A stretch of DNA of 35,022 bases from Bacillus sanguinis (GCF_018332475.1 NZ_BOQB01000028.1:1-35022); one strand, 5' to 3'; shown: positions 1-10,213, counted from the stretch's first letter. The notes: generated by a model from the sequence alone, not told the origin. Program-made: numbers and translations.

Positions 1-374
1 GTTGTATAATATCAATGAAAGCGCTTATTATTTCAATATACATAATTCGAACTCGTCTTTATCGAAACATTCTAACTATTATACTTATATTTGCATGCAA
101 CAATTTTAGTTATCTGTATAGGTATACCAAATATATCCACCCTATTTTTCTGTAAAATTACTTTATAACATGAAAGATTAACTTGGGTGATAAGTTATTG
201 TGAATGTTTTTTTACAAAACAGATAAGTAATAGTGTTTGGTATTATGTAAATTATTGTAATAACATAAGAGTAAAGAAAACATTTACATTGATTATTGAT
301 TCATCAATTATTGAAAAGAGCAAAATGCACCTTTTGTAAGGAAAAGGATTATATGCATTGGGAGGTTTAAACAA
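1..374 (+). other. AT-rich leader region upstream of odhA
   Basis: There is no credible gene in this 374-base stretch. It holds a TATAAT at 5-10 followed by a cre-like sequence at 16-29, and three small inverted repeats: TAACTT/AAGTTA at 179-197, TTATGT/ACATAA at 243-268 and ATTGAT/ATCAAT at 295-308. The ribosome binding site of odhA (GGGAGGTTT) lies at 360-368. I cannot identify one convincing sigma-A promoter with both boxes close to odhA. The dyads could be regulator binding sites, but AT-rich sequence produces short palindromes by chance. Confidence 0.6.
16..29 (+). promoter_or_regulatory. cre-like catabolite repression site
   Basis: The sequence TGAAAGCGCTTATT matches the CcpA operator (cre) consensus TGWAANCGNTNWCA except at the last two bases. 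It begins six bases after a TATAAT at 5-10, so a repressor here would sit at the start of any transcript from that box. TCA-cycle genes of Bacillus are commonly under carbon catabolite control. The element is near the window edge, so its target could also be a gene outside the window. Confidence 0.45.
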
Positions 375-3242
375 ATGACGAGGAAGAATACAACGACAAA
401 CCCTTGGGCCAAGTTCCACGGTCCGAACCTTGGTTATGTGATTGAACAGTATGATCTTTACGTAACTGGAGCAGGTTCTGTTGATCCGGAATTACAAGAG
501 CTTTTTGAAATTTTTGGAGCTCCTTCGTTTCAAGATGATGTCGTAACAGGGGACAACACAGCAACACATTTTTCTCCTCAAAACACAGGGAACATTGAAA
601 AAATTCTTAAAGTCGTTCAACTTGTTGAACAGATTCGTTCTTTCGGGCATACGTTGGCTCACATCAACCCGATGGAAGATGTTGCAAATGGACAATCTCT
701 TCTTGAGAAAGCAATGAACGAACTAAGCGATGCTGACTTGAAAGCGATTCCAGCAAAAACAGTATGGCAAGATGCACCAGAAGGTATTCACACTGCACTT
801 GATGTAATTCATAGATTAAAAGACGTTTATACAAAATCTTTAGCTTATGAATTTTCTCATATACAAGATAGTGAAGAACGCGCGTGGTTGCATCAAATGG
901 TGGAATCAAATTCATTGCGTCAACCACTATCAAATAAAAAACGAACTGCTCTTTTAAAACGTTTAACAGCTGTTGAAGGTTTCGAGCAATTCTTGCATAA
1001 AACATTCGTTGGGCAAAAGCGTTTCTCTATCGAGGGCGTTGATATGCTTGTACCTGTTCTAGATGAAATTGTACTAGAAGGTGCTAAAAGCGGCGTAGAA
1101 GATGTCATGATTGGTATGGCTCACCGCGGTCGTCTAAGCGTACTTGCACACGTATTAGAAAAACCATATAGTCACATGTTTGCTGAGTTCAAACATGCAA
1201 AAATAGAAGGCGCAGTGGCTAACTCTGGCTGGACTGGCGACGTAAAATACCATTTAGGTAGAGAACAAGTCGTTAGTAACGAAGAAGTTAGCACTCGCGT
1301 TACATTAGCAAATAACCCGAGTCACCTTGAGTTCGTTAACCCTGTTGTGGAAGGCTTCGCACGTGCGGCTCAAGAGAATCGTAAAAAATCTGGTCTTCCA
1401 GAACAAGATACTTCAAAATCATTCGTCATTTTAGTTCATGGTGATGCTGCATTCCCTGGTCAAGGTATTGTATCTGAAACGTTGAACTTAAGCAGATTGA
1501 ACGCGTACCAAACTGGCGGAACAATTCATGTTATCGCAAACAATGCAGTTGGTTTTACGACTGATAGCTATGATTCTCGTTCTACGAAATATTCAAGTGA
1601 CCTTGCAAAAGGTTTCGATATTCCGATTGTTCACGTGAACGCTGATGATCCAGAATCTTGTCTTGCTGCTGCTAACCTTGCGATTCAATATCGTACATTG
1701 TTCAAAAAAGATTTCTTAATCGATTTAATTGGTTACCGCCGCTACGGTCATAACGAAATGGATGATCCAGCAGTTACGCAACCACAAGTATACAAAAAGA
1801 TTAAAAACCACCCAACTGTAAGAGCTATTTATGCAGATCAATTACAAACTGCTGGTGTTCTAAATGCAGATGAGGTTGAAACAATTACACAGTTTATACA
1901 AGAGCAATTAAAATCTGACTATGCACAAGTACCACCGGCTGATACGAGCGATGCAACAATTCATGTTAAAGTGCCAGATGTTGTTGCAAAAGGCATTCAG
2001 CCAATTGATACTGGTGTTGAACTTGACTCACTTCGTGCAATTAATGAAGGTCTACTATCTTGGCCAGAAGGATTTAACGTATATCCGAAAGTGAAGAAAA
2101 TTCTTGAGCGCCGTAAAGATGCTCTTGAAGAGAACGGTAAAATTGAATGGGCACTTGCTGAGTCATTAGCATTCGCTTCTATTTTACAAGAAGGTACGCC
2201 AATTCGTTTAACTGGTCAAGATTCACAGCGTGGTACATTCGCGCACCGTCATATCGTATTACACGATACTGATACAAATGAAACTTATTCACCATTGCAT
2301 CGCTTACCAAACATTAATGCATCCTTCTCTGTTCATAACAGTCCGTTATCAGAAGCTGCTGTTGTTGGTTACGAGTATGGTTATAACGTATTCGCTCCAG
2401 AAACTCTTGTTATGTGGGAAGCGCAATATGGTGACTTCTCAAATACTGCGCAAGCATTATTTGATCAATATGTTTCAGCAGGAAGAGCAAAATGGGGTCA
2501 AAAATCTGGTTTAGTTCTTCTATTACCACACGGTTATGAAGGTCAAGGACCAGAGCACTCTAGTGCACGTCCAGAGCGATTCTTACAGTTAGCTGCTGAG
2601 AATAACTGGACAGTTGCAAACTTAACGAGCGCGGCACAATACTTCCATCTTTTACGTCGTCAAGCATCTATCTTAGGAACAGAAGCTGTTCGACCATTAG
2701 TACTGATGACGCCGAAGAGTTTATTACGTCATCCACTTACGCTTTCAACTGCTAGTCAGTTAAGCGAAGGACGTTTCCAGCCTGCTCTAGAACAAGAAAA
2801 CCTTGGTACAAAACCGAACAAAGTAAAACGTCTTGTGTTAAGCACAGGTAAAATGGCGATTGACTTAGCTGCAGAAATTGAGTCTGGTAAACATGAGTAC
2901 AACTTAGATGAAGTTCATGTCGTTCGTATTGAACAGCTATACCCATTCCCTGCTGAGAAAGTTCAATCTATTATTAAACGCTTTAAAAACTTAGAAGAAA
3001 TTATTTGGGTTCAAGAAGAACCGCGTAATATGGGCGCATGGCATTACATGGCTCCAATTCTGTTCGAACTAGCTGGAGATAAAGTGAAAACAGGTTACAT
3101 CGGACGCCCAGATCGCTCTAGCCCATCTGGTGGCGATCCATTCGCTCACAAAGCTGAGCAAGAACTAATTGTTGCACATGCTTTAGATGTGAAGTATAAC
3201 TTCCGTCAAGATAAACAAGAAATTGAAGTTTACAGCAACTAA
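375..3242 (+). CDS. odhA: 2-oxoglutarate dehydrogenase E1 component
   Basis: This is the thiamine-diphosphate-dependent E1 subunit of the cytoplasmic 2-oxoglutarate dehydrogenase complex. It decarboxylates 2-oxoglutarate and passes the succinyl group to the E2 lipoyl arm (TCA cycle). The 955-residue length is normal for Bacillus OdhA. The N-terminus ([14 protein letters not shown]) is typical of the family. The transketolase-like core carries [28 protein letters not shown] and the ThDP/metal region ending in [13 protein letters not shown]. The C-terminal half has the pyrimidine-binding and transketolase C-like parts, with [13 protein letters not shown] and [10 protein letters not shown]. The start ATG follows GGGAGGTTT with good spacing. 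odhB follows 133 bases downstream on the same strand. The lipoamide dehydrogenase (E3) gene is not here, as usual, because E3 is shared with pyruvate dehydrogenase. Confidence 0.98.
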   Translation: MTRKNTTTNPWAKFHGPNLGYVIEQYDLYVTGAGSVDPELQELFEIFGAPSFQDDVVTGDNTATHFSPQNTGNIEKILKVVQLVEQIRSFGHTLAHINPMEDVANGQSLLEKAMNELSDADLKAIPAKTVWQDAPEGIHTALDVIHRLKDVYTKSLAYEFSHIQDSEERAWLHQMVESNSLRQPLSNKKRTALLKRLTAVEGFEQFLHKTFVGQKRFSIEGVDMLVPVLDEIVLEGAKSGVEDVMIGMAHRGRLSVLAHVLEKPYSHMFAEFKHAKIEGAVANSGWTGDVKYHLGREQVVSNEEVSTRVTLANNPSHLEFVNPVVEGFARAAQENRKKSGLPEQDTSKSFVILVHGDAAFPGQGIVSETLNLSRLNAYQTGGTIHVIANNAVGFTTDSYDSRSTKYSSDLAKGFDIPIVHVNADDPESCLAAANLAIQYRTLFKKDFLIDLIGYRRYGHNEMDDPAVTQPQVYKKIKNHPTVRAIYADQLQTAGVLNADEVETITQFIQEQLKSDYAQVPPADTSDATIHVKVPDVVAKGIQPIDTGVELDSLRAINEGLLSWPEGFNVYPKVKKILERRKDALEENGKIEWALAESLAFASILQEGTPIRLTGQDSQRGTFAHRHIVLHDTDTNETYSPLHRLPNINASFSVHNSPLSEAAVVGYEYGYNVFAPETLVMWEAQYGDFSNTAQALFDQYVSAGRAKWGQKSGLVLLLPHGYEGQGPEHSSARPERFLQLAAENNWTVANLTSAAQYFHLLRRQASILGTEAVRPLVLMTPKSLLRHPLTLSTASQLSEGRFQPALEQENLGTKPNKVKRLVLSTGKMAIDLAAEIESGKHEYNLDEVHVVRIEQLYPFPAEKVQSIIKRFKNLEEIIWVQEEPRNMGAWHYMAPILFELAGDKVKTGYIGRPDRSSPSGGDPFAHKAEQELIVAHALDVKYNFRQDKQEIEVYSN

Positions 3243-3262
3243 AAAGTAACAACGAAGGTTTC

Positions 3263-3304
3263 TAGCTTGCTCCCTGGGCAGATATTCTGCCCAGGAGCAG
3301 GCTA
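3263..3304 (+). other. Strong intergenic hairpin between odhA and odhB
   Basis: An inverted repeat pairs TAGC-TGCTCC-TGGGCAGA with its complement across a three-base TAT loop, interrupted by a couple of bulges. It is the most GC-rich stretch of this intergenic region. No run of T follows it, only ACAAATGG, so it does not look like an intrinsic terminator. Inference: it is an RNA stability or processing element that sets the ratio of E1 to E2 messages. Confidence 0.6.
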
Positions 3305-3375
3305 ACAAATGGAGATTACCGAAGACAAAAGAAGAAAAAACACACCGTTAGGCAAATAAGGGGAGGACATTTAAA

Positions 3376-4635
3376 ATGATCGAAATTAAAGTACCTGAGC
3401 TTGCAGAATCTATTACCGAAGGAACTATCTCACAATGGCTTATCAACGTAGGCGACAAAGTTGAGAAAGGTGGCAGCGTTGTTGAGCTTGAAACTGATAA
3501 AGTCAATGTAGAAATCATTGCAGAAGATTCAGGTATTGTATCGAAGTTACTAGGCGAACCTGGGGATACAGTTGAAGTTGGCGCAACTATCGCAATTTTA
3601 GATGCAAACGGAGCACCAGTTGCAGTAAGTACACCTGCACCAGTGGCTGAGCAACCAAAACAAGAAACGGCTGAAGCACCGAAAGCTGCGGCACCAAACG
3701 CTGAGCAAACTGCAACTCTGCAAGGTTTACCAAATACGAACCGTCCTATCGCATCACCAGCTGCTAGAAAAATGGCTCGTGAATTAGGAATCGACTTAAA
3801 CGACGTACGTAGCACAGATCCACTTGGACGTGTGAGACCACACGATGTACAAGCTCATGCTGCAGCACCAAAAGAAGCACCAGCTGCTCCAAAAAGTCCA
3901 GCTCCTGCTCCAGTTGCAAAAACGGAATTCGAAAAACCAGTTGAGCGTGTGAAAATGTCCCGCCGCCGTCAAACAATTGCAAAACGTCTTGTAGAAGTTC
4001 AACAAACATCTGCAATGTTAACAACATTTAACGAAGTTGATATGACTGCAATCATGGAATTACGTAAAGAGCGTAAAGACGCTTTCGAGAAAAAACATGA
4101 TGTACGTCTTGGTTTCATGTCATTCTTCACAAAAGCAGTTGTTGCAGCATTAAAACAATTCCCATTATTAAATGCTGAAATTCAAGGCGACGAGCTGATC
4201 ATTAAAAAATTCTATGATATCGGTATTGCAGTAGCAGCTCCAGATGGACTAGTTGTTCCAGTTGTACGCGATGCTAACCAATTAAACTTCGCTGAAATCG
4301 AAAGCGAAATTCGTAATTTAGGTATGAAAGCACGTGACAACAAACTTTCATTAAAAGAGTTACAAGGTGGTACATTCACAATTACAAACGGTGGTGTATT
4401 CGGTTCTCTAATGTCAACACCGATCCTAAACAGCCCACAAGTTGGTATTTTAGGAATGCACAAAATCCAAGTACGTCCAGTTGCAATTGATGCAGAACGT
4501 ATGGAAAACCGTCCAATGATGTACATCGCTTTATCTTACGATCACCGTATCGTTGATGGTAAAGAAGCAGTTAGCTTCCTTGTTGCTGTTAAAGATATGC
4601 TTGAAGATCCAAAATCATTATTATTAGAAGGTTGA
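3376..4635 (+). CDS. odhB: 2-oxoglutarate dehydrogenase E2 (dihydrolipoyl succinyltransferase)
   Basis: This E2 core enzyme accepts the succinyl group from OdhA on a lipoyl lysine and transfers it to CoA. Domain order: a lipoyl domain at residues 1-77 with the lipoylated lysine K42 in [10 protein letters not shown]; an Ala/Pro-rich linker; a peripheral subunit-binding domain at about 126-158 ([15 protein letters not shown]); a second Ala/Pro linker; and the catalytic acyltransferase domain from about 190. The catalytic domain carries the signature SYDHRIVDG with H390 and D394. Length 419 residues is typical. The start ATG lies behind GGGGAGGA. It is the second gene of odhAB and is followed by a clear terminator, so the operon ends here. 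Confidence 0.98.
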   Translation: MIEIKVPELAESITEGTISQWLINVGDKVEKGGSVVELETDKVNVEIIAEDSGIVSKLLGEPGDTVEVGATIAILDANGAPVAVSTPAPVAEQPKQETAEAPKAAAPNAEQTATLQGLPNTNRPIASPAARKMARELGIDLNDVRSTDPLGRVRPHDVQAHAAAPKEAPAAPKSPAPAPVAKTEFEKPVERVKMSRRRQTIAKRLVEVQQTSAMLTTFNEVDMTAIMELRKERKDAFEKKHDVRLGFMSFFTKAVVAALKQFPLLNAEIQGDELIIKKFYDIGIAVAAPDGLVVPVVRDANQLNFAEIESEIRNLGMKARDNKLSLKELQGGTFTITNGGVFGSLMSTPILNSPQVGILGMHKIQVRPVAIDAERMENRPMMYIALSYDHRIVDGKEAVSFLVAVKDMLEDPKSLLLEG

Positions 4636-4653
4636 TAGATTAATAATCTATTA

Positions 4654-4689
4654 AAGGCTGTAGAATGAATCATTCTACAGCCTTTTTTT
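4654..4689 (+). terminator. Intrinsic terminator of odhAB
   Basis: Perfect stem AAGGCTGTAGAATG / CATTCTACAGCCTT with an AAT loop, followed by seven T. It lies 18 bases after the odhB stop. Confidence 0.93.
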
Positions 4690-4713
4690 ATTGCGTTCAT
4701 ACGGGACAAATTT

Positions 4714-4722
4714 CATAACATA
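4714..4722 (+). promoter_or_regulatory. Possible mother-cell-type -10 element upstream of the TOMM operon
   Basis: CATAACATA fits the sigma-K -10 pattern CATANNNTA, but no AC lies at the proper -35 distance. A sigma-A reading is also possible: TTGCGT at 4691-4696, a 17-base spacer, then CATAAC. The 70-base gap between the odhAB terminator and the next gene must hold the promoter; which sigma factor uses it is unresolved. Confidence 0.25.
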
Positions 4723-4759
4723 AGCTAATAATGTATGCCTAAACGTAAGGGGGATTAAA

Positions 4760-6679
4760 ATGAGTAACCTTCCAATTCATACAAAACTGAAAGCTAATAA
4801 GGATACTTTCTTCCTCCCCGACTCAAACGGGGGTGTCTATTTTCGAAATAACGCCAGTTCATTTCGTATGGACGGTGATGGAATTTACAACTGGATTGAA
4901 AAATTAATGCCGATGTTTAACGGTAATTACTCTTTAGCAGAAATAACCGATGGTCTCCCTCTCCCCTATCAAAATCGTGTATTTGAAATCGGTGAGATTT
5001 TATATGAAAATGGTTTCGTTCGGGATGTAAGTCAAGATGCACCTCATGAATTAAATAGCGCATTACTTGATAGATACGCTTCACAAATTGAATTTTTAGA
5101 AGCGGATTCTCATTCAGGCGCTCTAAAATTCGAAACGTATCGCGGGGCAAACGTCCTTATAATTGGTTCTGGAGATATGCTTACTTCCTTAGTTTCTTCT
5201 TTATTAGAATCTGGATTACCTACCTTTCATTACCTTATTACAGATTATGCGGAAACAAATTACGAACGCATTCATGAGCTAGTAGAACTTGCACATGAAG
5301 TAGATGATCACGTCCTTGTTCAAGAAATAGATACGACAATTGATCGTCCCCTGCATGAAGTATTCGAGCCTTTCGACTGGATTTTGTACGTTTCTCAAAA
5401 TGGAGATATTGAAGGTTTAAGAGCAGCTCACACGATTTGTAGGGATATAGGAAAGAACTTCATACCAGCCGTCTGTTTATCAGCACTTGGTATAGCCGGC
5501 CCTATCGTAACAGCTAATCGTGAAGAATGCTGGGAATCCGCATGGCATCGGCTACATGAAACGAATTTACAAAATGAACATTCATCAGCATCATTTTCAC
5601 CCGTTACATCTGCAATGTTAGCAAATATAATCGTATTTGAATTATTTAAACATGTCGCTGATGATGCTTACCGAGAAAAAGAAACACAATTCTTTTTATT
5701 AAATTATGAAACACTCGAAGGCGCATGGCATCCTTTTATAAAACATCCTCTCGCAACAGATGAAAGTTTTACAATTGATACGATAGAAAATCTTTCTGAA
5801 CAACTTGAACATCGGTATGGCCAACACACCTCAACTGATTTATTCCGTTTTTTCGATTCATTAACTTCTAAAGAAGCTGGTATATTCCATGTATGGGATG
5901 AACAAGATTTATATCAATTACCGTTATCACAATGCAATATTCAAGTAGCTACTCCACTAGCAGATGGTCCTACTTCCCTCCTGCCTCTTATGACTTGTGG
6001 TGGTTTGACTCATAATGAAGCGCGCCGAGAAGCTGGTTTAGCAGGAGTTGAAACATATGTAGCAGAAATTATGCACCGCCTTATTCCTGAACATAACGAT
6101 ATCGGTATCGGTGCTGGAGAAACGATGACAGAAGGTGTATACCGAGCGCTACAACAACATTTAAATAATAAATTGTATGAGCGGCAGTCACATATGCTAG
6201 AAGAAATTACGACGGTCGACTTAACCGAAATTCATGATAAACATTGTAGATTTTATTACGATGCTCTCGCGACAATTCATGAAACACCTAAAATAGCAGT
6301 AAGTGAAGAGATTCTCAGCTTTCCAGTCGTTTGGATCGGTATAAATGATCGATGGTACGGCGCATCTAATATTAATACGACGTTAGCGTTACGAAACGCA
6401 CTACAACTATCCCTTCTTCATATTCAAAATGAAGAGACTCCATACAGAGCTAATATCTTGCCGGAATCCTCTATTATTTTATATGACACGGATTCTTTTA
6501 GGTTAGAAATACAAGCGGAAGAAGAAATTCCAAGCACGCAATCTGTACAGCTTGCCTTGCGACATTTAGAAGAACATCATTTTTATCCATTCGTATTTGA
6601 TTTAGCTATTGAACCATTTTTGAAAGAACACTTAGATGGTGTGTACGGAGTATTAATTGCAAAGGAGGATAGACTATGA
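4760..6679 (+). CDS. hcaF: TOMM (heterocycloanthracin-type) maturation F protein, ocin-ThiF-like
   Basis: This 639-residue protein matches the putative thiazole-containing bacteriocin maturation family of the B. cereus group, the F protein of the heterocycloanthracin system. F proteins bind the leader of the precursor peptide and bring it to the cyclodehydratase. Residues about 10-90 look like a PqqD-like recognition element: a beta-rich start (GGVYFRNNASSFRMDG) followed by helices. From about 128 an E1/ThiF-like Rossmann segment begins (ANVLIIGSGDM, residues 130-140). There is no adenylating-type cysteine chemistry that I can recognise, which suits an auxiliary binding role. The start ATG follows AAGGGGG. 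The stop overlaps the next start as ATGA, showing translational coupling to the YcaO gene. No precursor gene is adjacent. Confidence 0.88.
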   Translation: MSNLPIHTKLKANKDTFFLPDSNGGVYFRNNASSFRMDGDGIYNWIEKLMPMFNGNYSLAEITDGLPLPYQNRVFEIGEILYENGFVRDVSQDAPHELNSALLDRYASQIEFLEADSHSGALKFETYRGANVLIIGSGDMLTSLVSSLLESGLPTFHYLITDYAETNYERIHELVELAHEVDDHVLVQEIDTTIDRPLHEVFEPFDWILYVSQNGDIEGLRAAHTICRDIGKNFIPAVCLSALGIAGPIVTANREECWESAWHRLHETNLQNEHSSASFSPVTSAMLANIIVFELFKHVADDAYREKETQFFLLNYETLEGAWHPFIKHPLATDESFTIDTIENLSEQLEHRYGQHTSTDLFRFFDSLTSKEAGIFHVWDEQDLYQLPLSQCNIQVATPLADGPTSLLPLMTCGGLTHNEARREAGLAGVETYVAEIMHRLIPEHNDIGIGAGETMTEGVYRALQQHLNNKLYERQSHMLEEITTVDLTEIHDKHCRFYYDALATIHETPKIAVSEEILSFPVVWIGINDRWYGASNINTTLALRNALQLSLLHIQNEETPYRANILPESSIILYDTDSFRLEIQAEEEIPSTQSVQLALRHLEEHHFYPFVFDLAIEPFLKEHLDGVYGVLIAKEDRL

Positions 6680-8625
6680 CTCAAAATATATTACTTATAG
6701 GAGATGGCTTACTTGCAGACTATGTACACAATCAATTAAGCGAACAATTTTCCATCATTCGCCAACATACCCTTACAGAAGAACCCCCTGAAAATATTCA
6801 TCTCGCTCTCGTATTACATGATGGCTCTCCTTCTGCCATTCATCATGATGCCGAGCTAATTTTTCGTTCCAATCAGATTCCGTGGCTACGCGGGTTTACT
6901 TCATTTGGTGAAGGTGTTATCGGTCCTTACATTCATCCTCTTGCAGCTGGATGTACCCATTGTGCCGATGGACGACGCTTTATCGCTGGTTTTGATCAAA
7001 AAGAAATGTGGGAGCTACAACGAAAATACGCGGTAAAAGAAGATAACGTAACGAGGCGTGATGTATGTGCCACCCAAAATGGCATGTTACAAATGTGCCA
7101 TCTTATTTGCGCAGAGACAGAAAAGATATTAGCTCATCGCCATTCTTCTTTAGAAAACGAACTCATTTTACTAAATTTACAAACACTGCAATGCACGCGG
7201 CATTCTTTTCTTCCAGATCCGCTCTGCCCTGTATGTAGCAATTTGCCTGACGATACGGCAGATGCAGCTGTGATTTCATTACAACCTAGCTTAAAAACAA
7301 GTGATACAACATATCGCTGTCGCTCCATTCATGAACTAAACACATTTTTAACGAGAGATTATTTAGATTACCGCGTCGGTATGTTGAACGGAAAAATGCA
7401 GCATTCTTTATTACCGTTTGCTGACGTTATTATAAACATGCCATTAATGTTTGGAAATGAAGGTGTTGCAGGCCGAACTCTTTCATTTGCAATAAGTGAA
7501 GCAACTGCTATTTTAGAAGGTTTAGAAAGATATTGTGGTATGTCACCTCGAGGAAAAAAGACGAATGTGCATGGTAGTTTTCATGATTTAGAGGATTATG
7601 CACTGAATCCCCTCTCTCTCGGTGTACATACAAATGAACATTATAATCGTGATAGTTTCCCGTTTAAACCGTTTGATCCTGACTATGAACAAAATTGGGT
7701 ATGGGGCTACTCTTTACTACAAAATCAGCCAATTTTAGTTCCTGAATCAATCGCTTATTATAGCCTCGGTCATCGAGATGCTTACGTATATGAAACATCA
7801 AATGGATGTGCCATTGGTGGTAGTTTAGAAGAAGCAATTTTTCACGGCATTTTAGAAATTGTAGAGCGTGACGCCTTTTTGCTTACTTGGTATACGGAAT
7901 TACCTCTTTCCCGCCTTGATCTTAGTTCAGCAAATGATACAGAATTACAATTAATGATTCAGCGGCTATACACGATTACTGGTTATGAGTTACATGCTTT
8001 TAACGCAACGATGGAACACGGTATCCCAAGCTTATGGGTAATTGCGAAAAATACGCGTGAAAATGGAATGAATGTCGTTTGTGCTGGAGGCTCTCATTTA
8101 GACCCAGTCCGTGCTTTAAAGAGTGCCATCCATGAAATAGCAGGCATGTTACTTATAACAGACGATGAACTTGAGGAAAAAAGAGAATACTACGAAAATT
8201 GCTTACAAGACCCTTATCTTGTAAATAAAATGGAAGACCATAGTATGCTGTACGGATTGAAAGACGCGGAAGAACGTCTTCACTTCCTTTTACGTGATGA
8301 TGCACCGGTGCAAACGTTCCAAGAAATGAACGCGTTACAATCAGTTGATCTAGATTTAACATCCGATCTTCATCAACTTTTAAACCGCCTACAGCAAGCT
8401 GGACTTGACGTAATCGTTGTAGATCAAACCGTACCTCTTATAGAAAAAAACGGATTACATTGTGTAAAAGTCATTATTCCAGGCATGTTACCAATGACAT
8501 TCGGCCACCATCTCACTCGGGTTACAGGACTGGATAGAGTGTATACCGTACCGATGACACTTGGATATACAAACGAACCTTTAACGAATGAACAATTAAA
8601 TCCACATCCGCATCCGTTTCCATAG
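6676..8625 (+). CDS. hcaD: Fused cyclodehydratase and YcaO protein (TOMM azoline synthase)
   Basis: This 649-residue enzyme is predicted to use ATP to convert Cys/Ser/Thr residues of a precursor peptide into azolines. Residues 1 to about 200 are the E1-like cyclodehydratase part, with the Zn-site pairs C93/C96 (CTHC) and C184/C187 (CPVC). The YcaO domain follows from about 225. It shows the three ATP/Mg signature blocks: SEATAILEGLERY (274-286), GGSLEEAIFHGILEIVERDAF and DPVRALKSAIHEIAG. The protein ends in the proline-rich tail PHPHPFP, the PxPxP type found in azoline-forming YcaO proteins. The ATG start overlaps the upstream stop by four bases, and the dehydrogenase gene follows after 16 bases. 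Key residues appear intact, so the enzyme is probably functional. Confidence 0.93.
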   Translation: MTQNILLIGDGLLADYVHNQLSEQFSIIRQHTLTEEPPENIHLALVLHDGSPSAIHHDAELIFRSNQIPWLRGFTSFGEGVIGPYIHPLAAGCTHCADGRRFIAGFDQKEMWELQRKYAVKEDNVTRRDVCATQNGMLQMCHLICAETEKILAHRHSSLENELILLNLQTLQCTRHSFLPDPLCPVCSNLPDDTADAAVISLQPSLKTSDTTYRCRSIHELNTFLTRDYLDYRVGMLNGKMQHSLLPFADVIINMPLMFGNEGVAGRTLSFAISEATAILEGLERYCGMSPRGKKTNVHGSFHDLEDYALNPLSLGVHTNEHYNRDSFPFKPFDPDYEQNWVWGYSLLQNQPILVPESIAYYSLGHRDAYVYETSNGCAIGGSLEEAIFHGILEIVERDAFLLTWYTELPLSRLDLSSANDTELQLMIQRLYTITGYELHAFNATMEHGIPSLWVIAKNTRENGMNVVCAGGSHLDPVRALKSAIHEIAGMLLITDDELEEKREYYENCLQDPYLVNKMEDHSMLYGLKDAEERLHFLLRDDAPVQTFQEMNALQSVDLDLTSDLHQLLNRLQQAGLDVIVVDQTVPLIEKNGLHCVKVIIPGMLPMTFGHHLTRVTGLDRVYTVPMTLGYTNEPLTNEQLNPHPHPFP

Positions 8626-8641
8626 TAAAAGGGGGGATTTT

Positions 8642-10183
8642 ATGCAGCTGGGTACTTTTTTACATCATCTCCATTTTTCTATAGACGAAATTATGCCGAA
8701 CCTTGAAGTGGACTGGGAAGATGCACCGCTTCCTTATAAATTATATCGAAATGTACCTATTATCCCTCTCTCTTTAGAAATCCCATTATCTTTACCTAAC
8801 TCTTCTACTACACCTACTTTGAAAGAGATTGGTCATTACCTTTGGTGCTCATTTGGTTTAACACAATTATGTCAGCTAAATAGCGAGAAAATTTTATTTC
8901 GAAGATCTATCCCTTCCGGCGGTGCTTTATATCCAAATGAATTGTATATATATTTAAAAATTGACGATTATCCAGATGGCATTTACCATTACGACGCCGC
9001 GCATCATCGGCTTATCTTACTTCGCGAAGGAAATTTCGACTCTTACCTTACAGAAGCACTCGGCAATCGTTGTAACATACAGTCTTGTTTTGGCGCTGCA
9101 TTCGTATCCACTATGTTTTGGAAAAACTACTTTAAATACAATAACTTTTCATATCGACTTCAAGGATTAGATAGTGGTGTTCTCATCGGACAATTACTGG
9201 AATGTGCCAAACAATTCGGTTACAAAAATGGCGTATACTTTCAGTTTCTAGACCGTGCAATCAATCATTTACTCGGACTGTCAGAAGGAGAAGAAAGCGT
9301 GTATGCTGTCGTTCCTTTCAGTACAGAACCGCAATCTAATTGGTTTCACAATGATTACCGTGAAAATAAAACAGTTACTTCTCATGAGTTGTTGCAGCAA
9401 ATTCCGCCGTTATCACATGAACATTTCGTGCGCTCAAAACATGTAAATGAATATCCAATGATAGCAAAAATAAATGAAGCTTCTATGATTGAATCGACAG
9501 CACACTTCCAAACGCTACATCATAAAGAGCACTATCAACATCATGCGTACGCTGTACAGTTGCCGCAAGTAGAACGATTATCATATGATTTCTTACAACT
9601 TTGTAAACAGCGGTATTCCCCTGATGCTGACTTTACTTTAACGAAATGGGATGTAGCCGGGCTTGCCACTTTACTACAAGAAGCGAGCCTCTCCTTCCCT
9701 TATTACAATGATCTTGATGGTCAGTATGTAAATGAAAATGCGCGCGTTTCATTATATGGATGTTTTTATAACGTAAAAGATATAGAAAACGGTGCTTACG
9801 CTTATAACAGTAAAACGCATTCCATCCAGCCAATTCGGTACGGAGACCTTCGTTATCCCCTTCAATCTAGTATGACGATGGATAATGTAAACCTTTTTCA
9901 AGTACCGCTTTGCCTACATGTAGTCGGAAAGAAAGATTACTATACAAATGCATTAAGCTATAGGGGATACCGTATTCATCAAATGGAAGCTGGAATACTC
10001 GTTCATAAACTTGTTTTTGCAGCGACCGCAATGGGAATGGCTGGGCACCCTTTACTTAGTTTTGATACAAATTCATGTGATCAGTTGTACGGAATAGATG
10101 CTGGAAATGAAACGTCTCTCATTCAAATTCCTGTCGGGGCGTATCGGGCGCGGAATTGGTTAAAAGGGGATTTGCGTAATTAG
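8642..10183 (+). CDS. SagB-type TOMM dehydrogenase (nitroreductase fold, two domains)
   Basis: This is a predicted FMN-dependent oxidase that converts azolines to aromatic thiazoles/oxazoles. Residues 61-215 hold the SagB core: a KEIGHYLW start, then the flavin-binding RRSIPSGGALYPNE (87-100). The whole protein is 513 residues, about twice a single nitroreductase domain. The second half (about 330-513) repeats the fold pattern, with KWDVAGLATLLQEAS, a tail region LSYRGYRIHQMEAG and a terminal IPVGAYRARNW, but lacks the RRS-GG-YP motif. I infer a duplicated arrangement with one catalytic and one degenerate half. The start follows AAAGGGGGG. It is the last gene of the operon, with a terminator immediately after. 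Confidence 0.9.
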   Translation: MQLGTFLHHLHFSIDEIMPNLEVDWEDAPLPYKLYRNVPIIPLSLEIPLSLPNSSTTPTLKEIGHYLWCSFGLTQLCQLNSEKILFRRSIPSGGALYPNELYIYLKIDDYPDGIYHYDAAHHRLILLREGNFDSYLTEALGNRCNIQSCFGAAFVSTMFWKNYFKYNNFSYRLQGLDSGVLIGQLLECAKQFGYKNGVYFQFLDRAINHLLGLSEGEESVYAVVPFSTEPQSNWFHNDYRENKTVTSHELLQQIPPLSHEHFVRSKHVNEYPMIAKINEASMIESTAHFQTLHHKEHYQHHAYAVQLPQVERLSYDFLQLCKQRYSPDADFTLTKWDVAGLATLLQEASLSFPYYNDLDGQYVNENARVSLYGCFYNVKDIENGAYAYNSKTHSIQPIRYGDLRYPLQSSMTMDNVNLFQVPLCLHVVGKKDYYTNALSYRGYRIHQMEAGILVHKLVFAATAMGMAGHPLLSFDTNSCDQLYGIDAGNETSLIQIPVGAYRARNWLKGDLRN

Positions 10184-10213
10184 AAGCACGCCGCTCATCG
10201 GCGTGCTTTTTTT
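10184..10213 (+). terminator. Intrinsic terminator of the TOMM operon
   Basis: Stem AAGCACGCCG / CGGCGTGCTT with loop CTCAT, followed by a T run. It begins directly after the dehydrogenase stop codon. Confidence 0.93.

Noticed and set aside
375-3242. Several antisense and out-of-frame open reading frames of 60-110 codons inside odhA.
   Set aside because: They are shadows of a highly conserved coding frame, with no ribosome sites or recognisable domains.
3263-3304. The odhA-odhB hairpin as an intrinsic terminator.
   Set aside because: No T-tract follows; odhB depends on transcription through this region.
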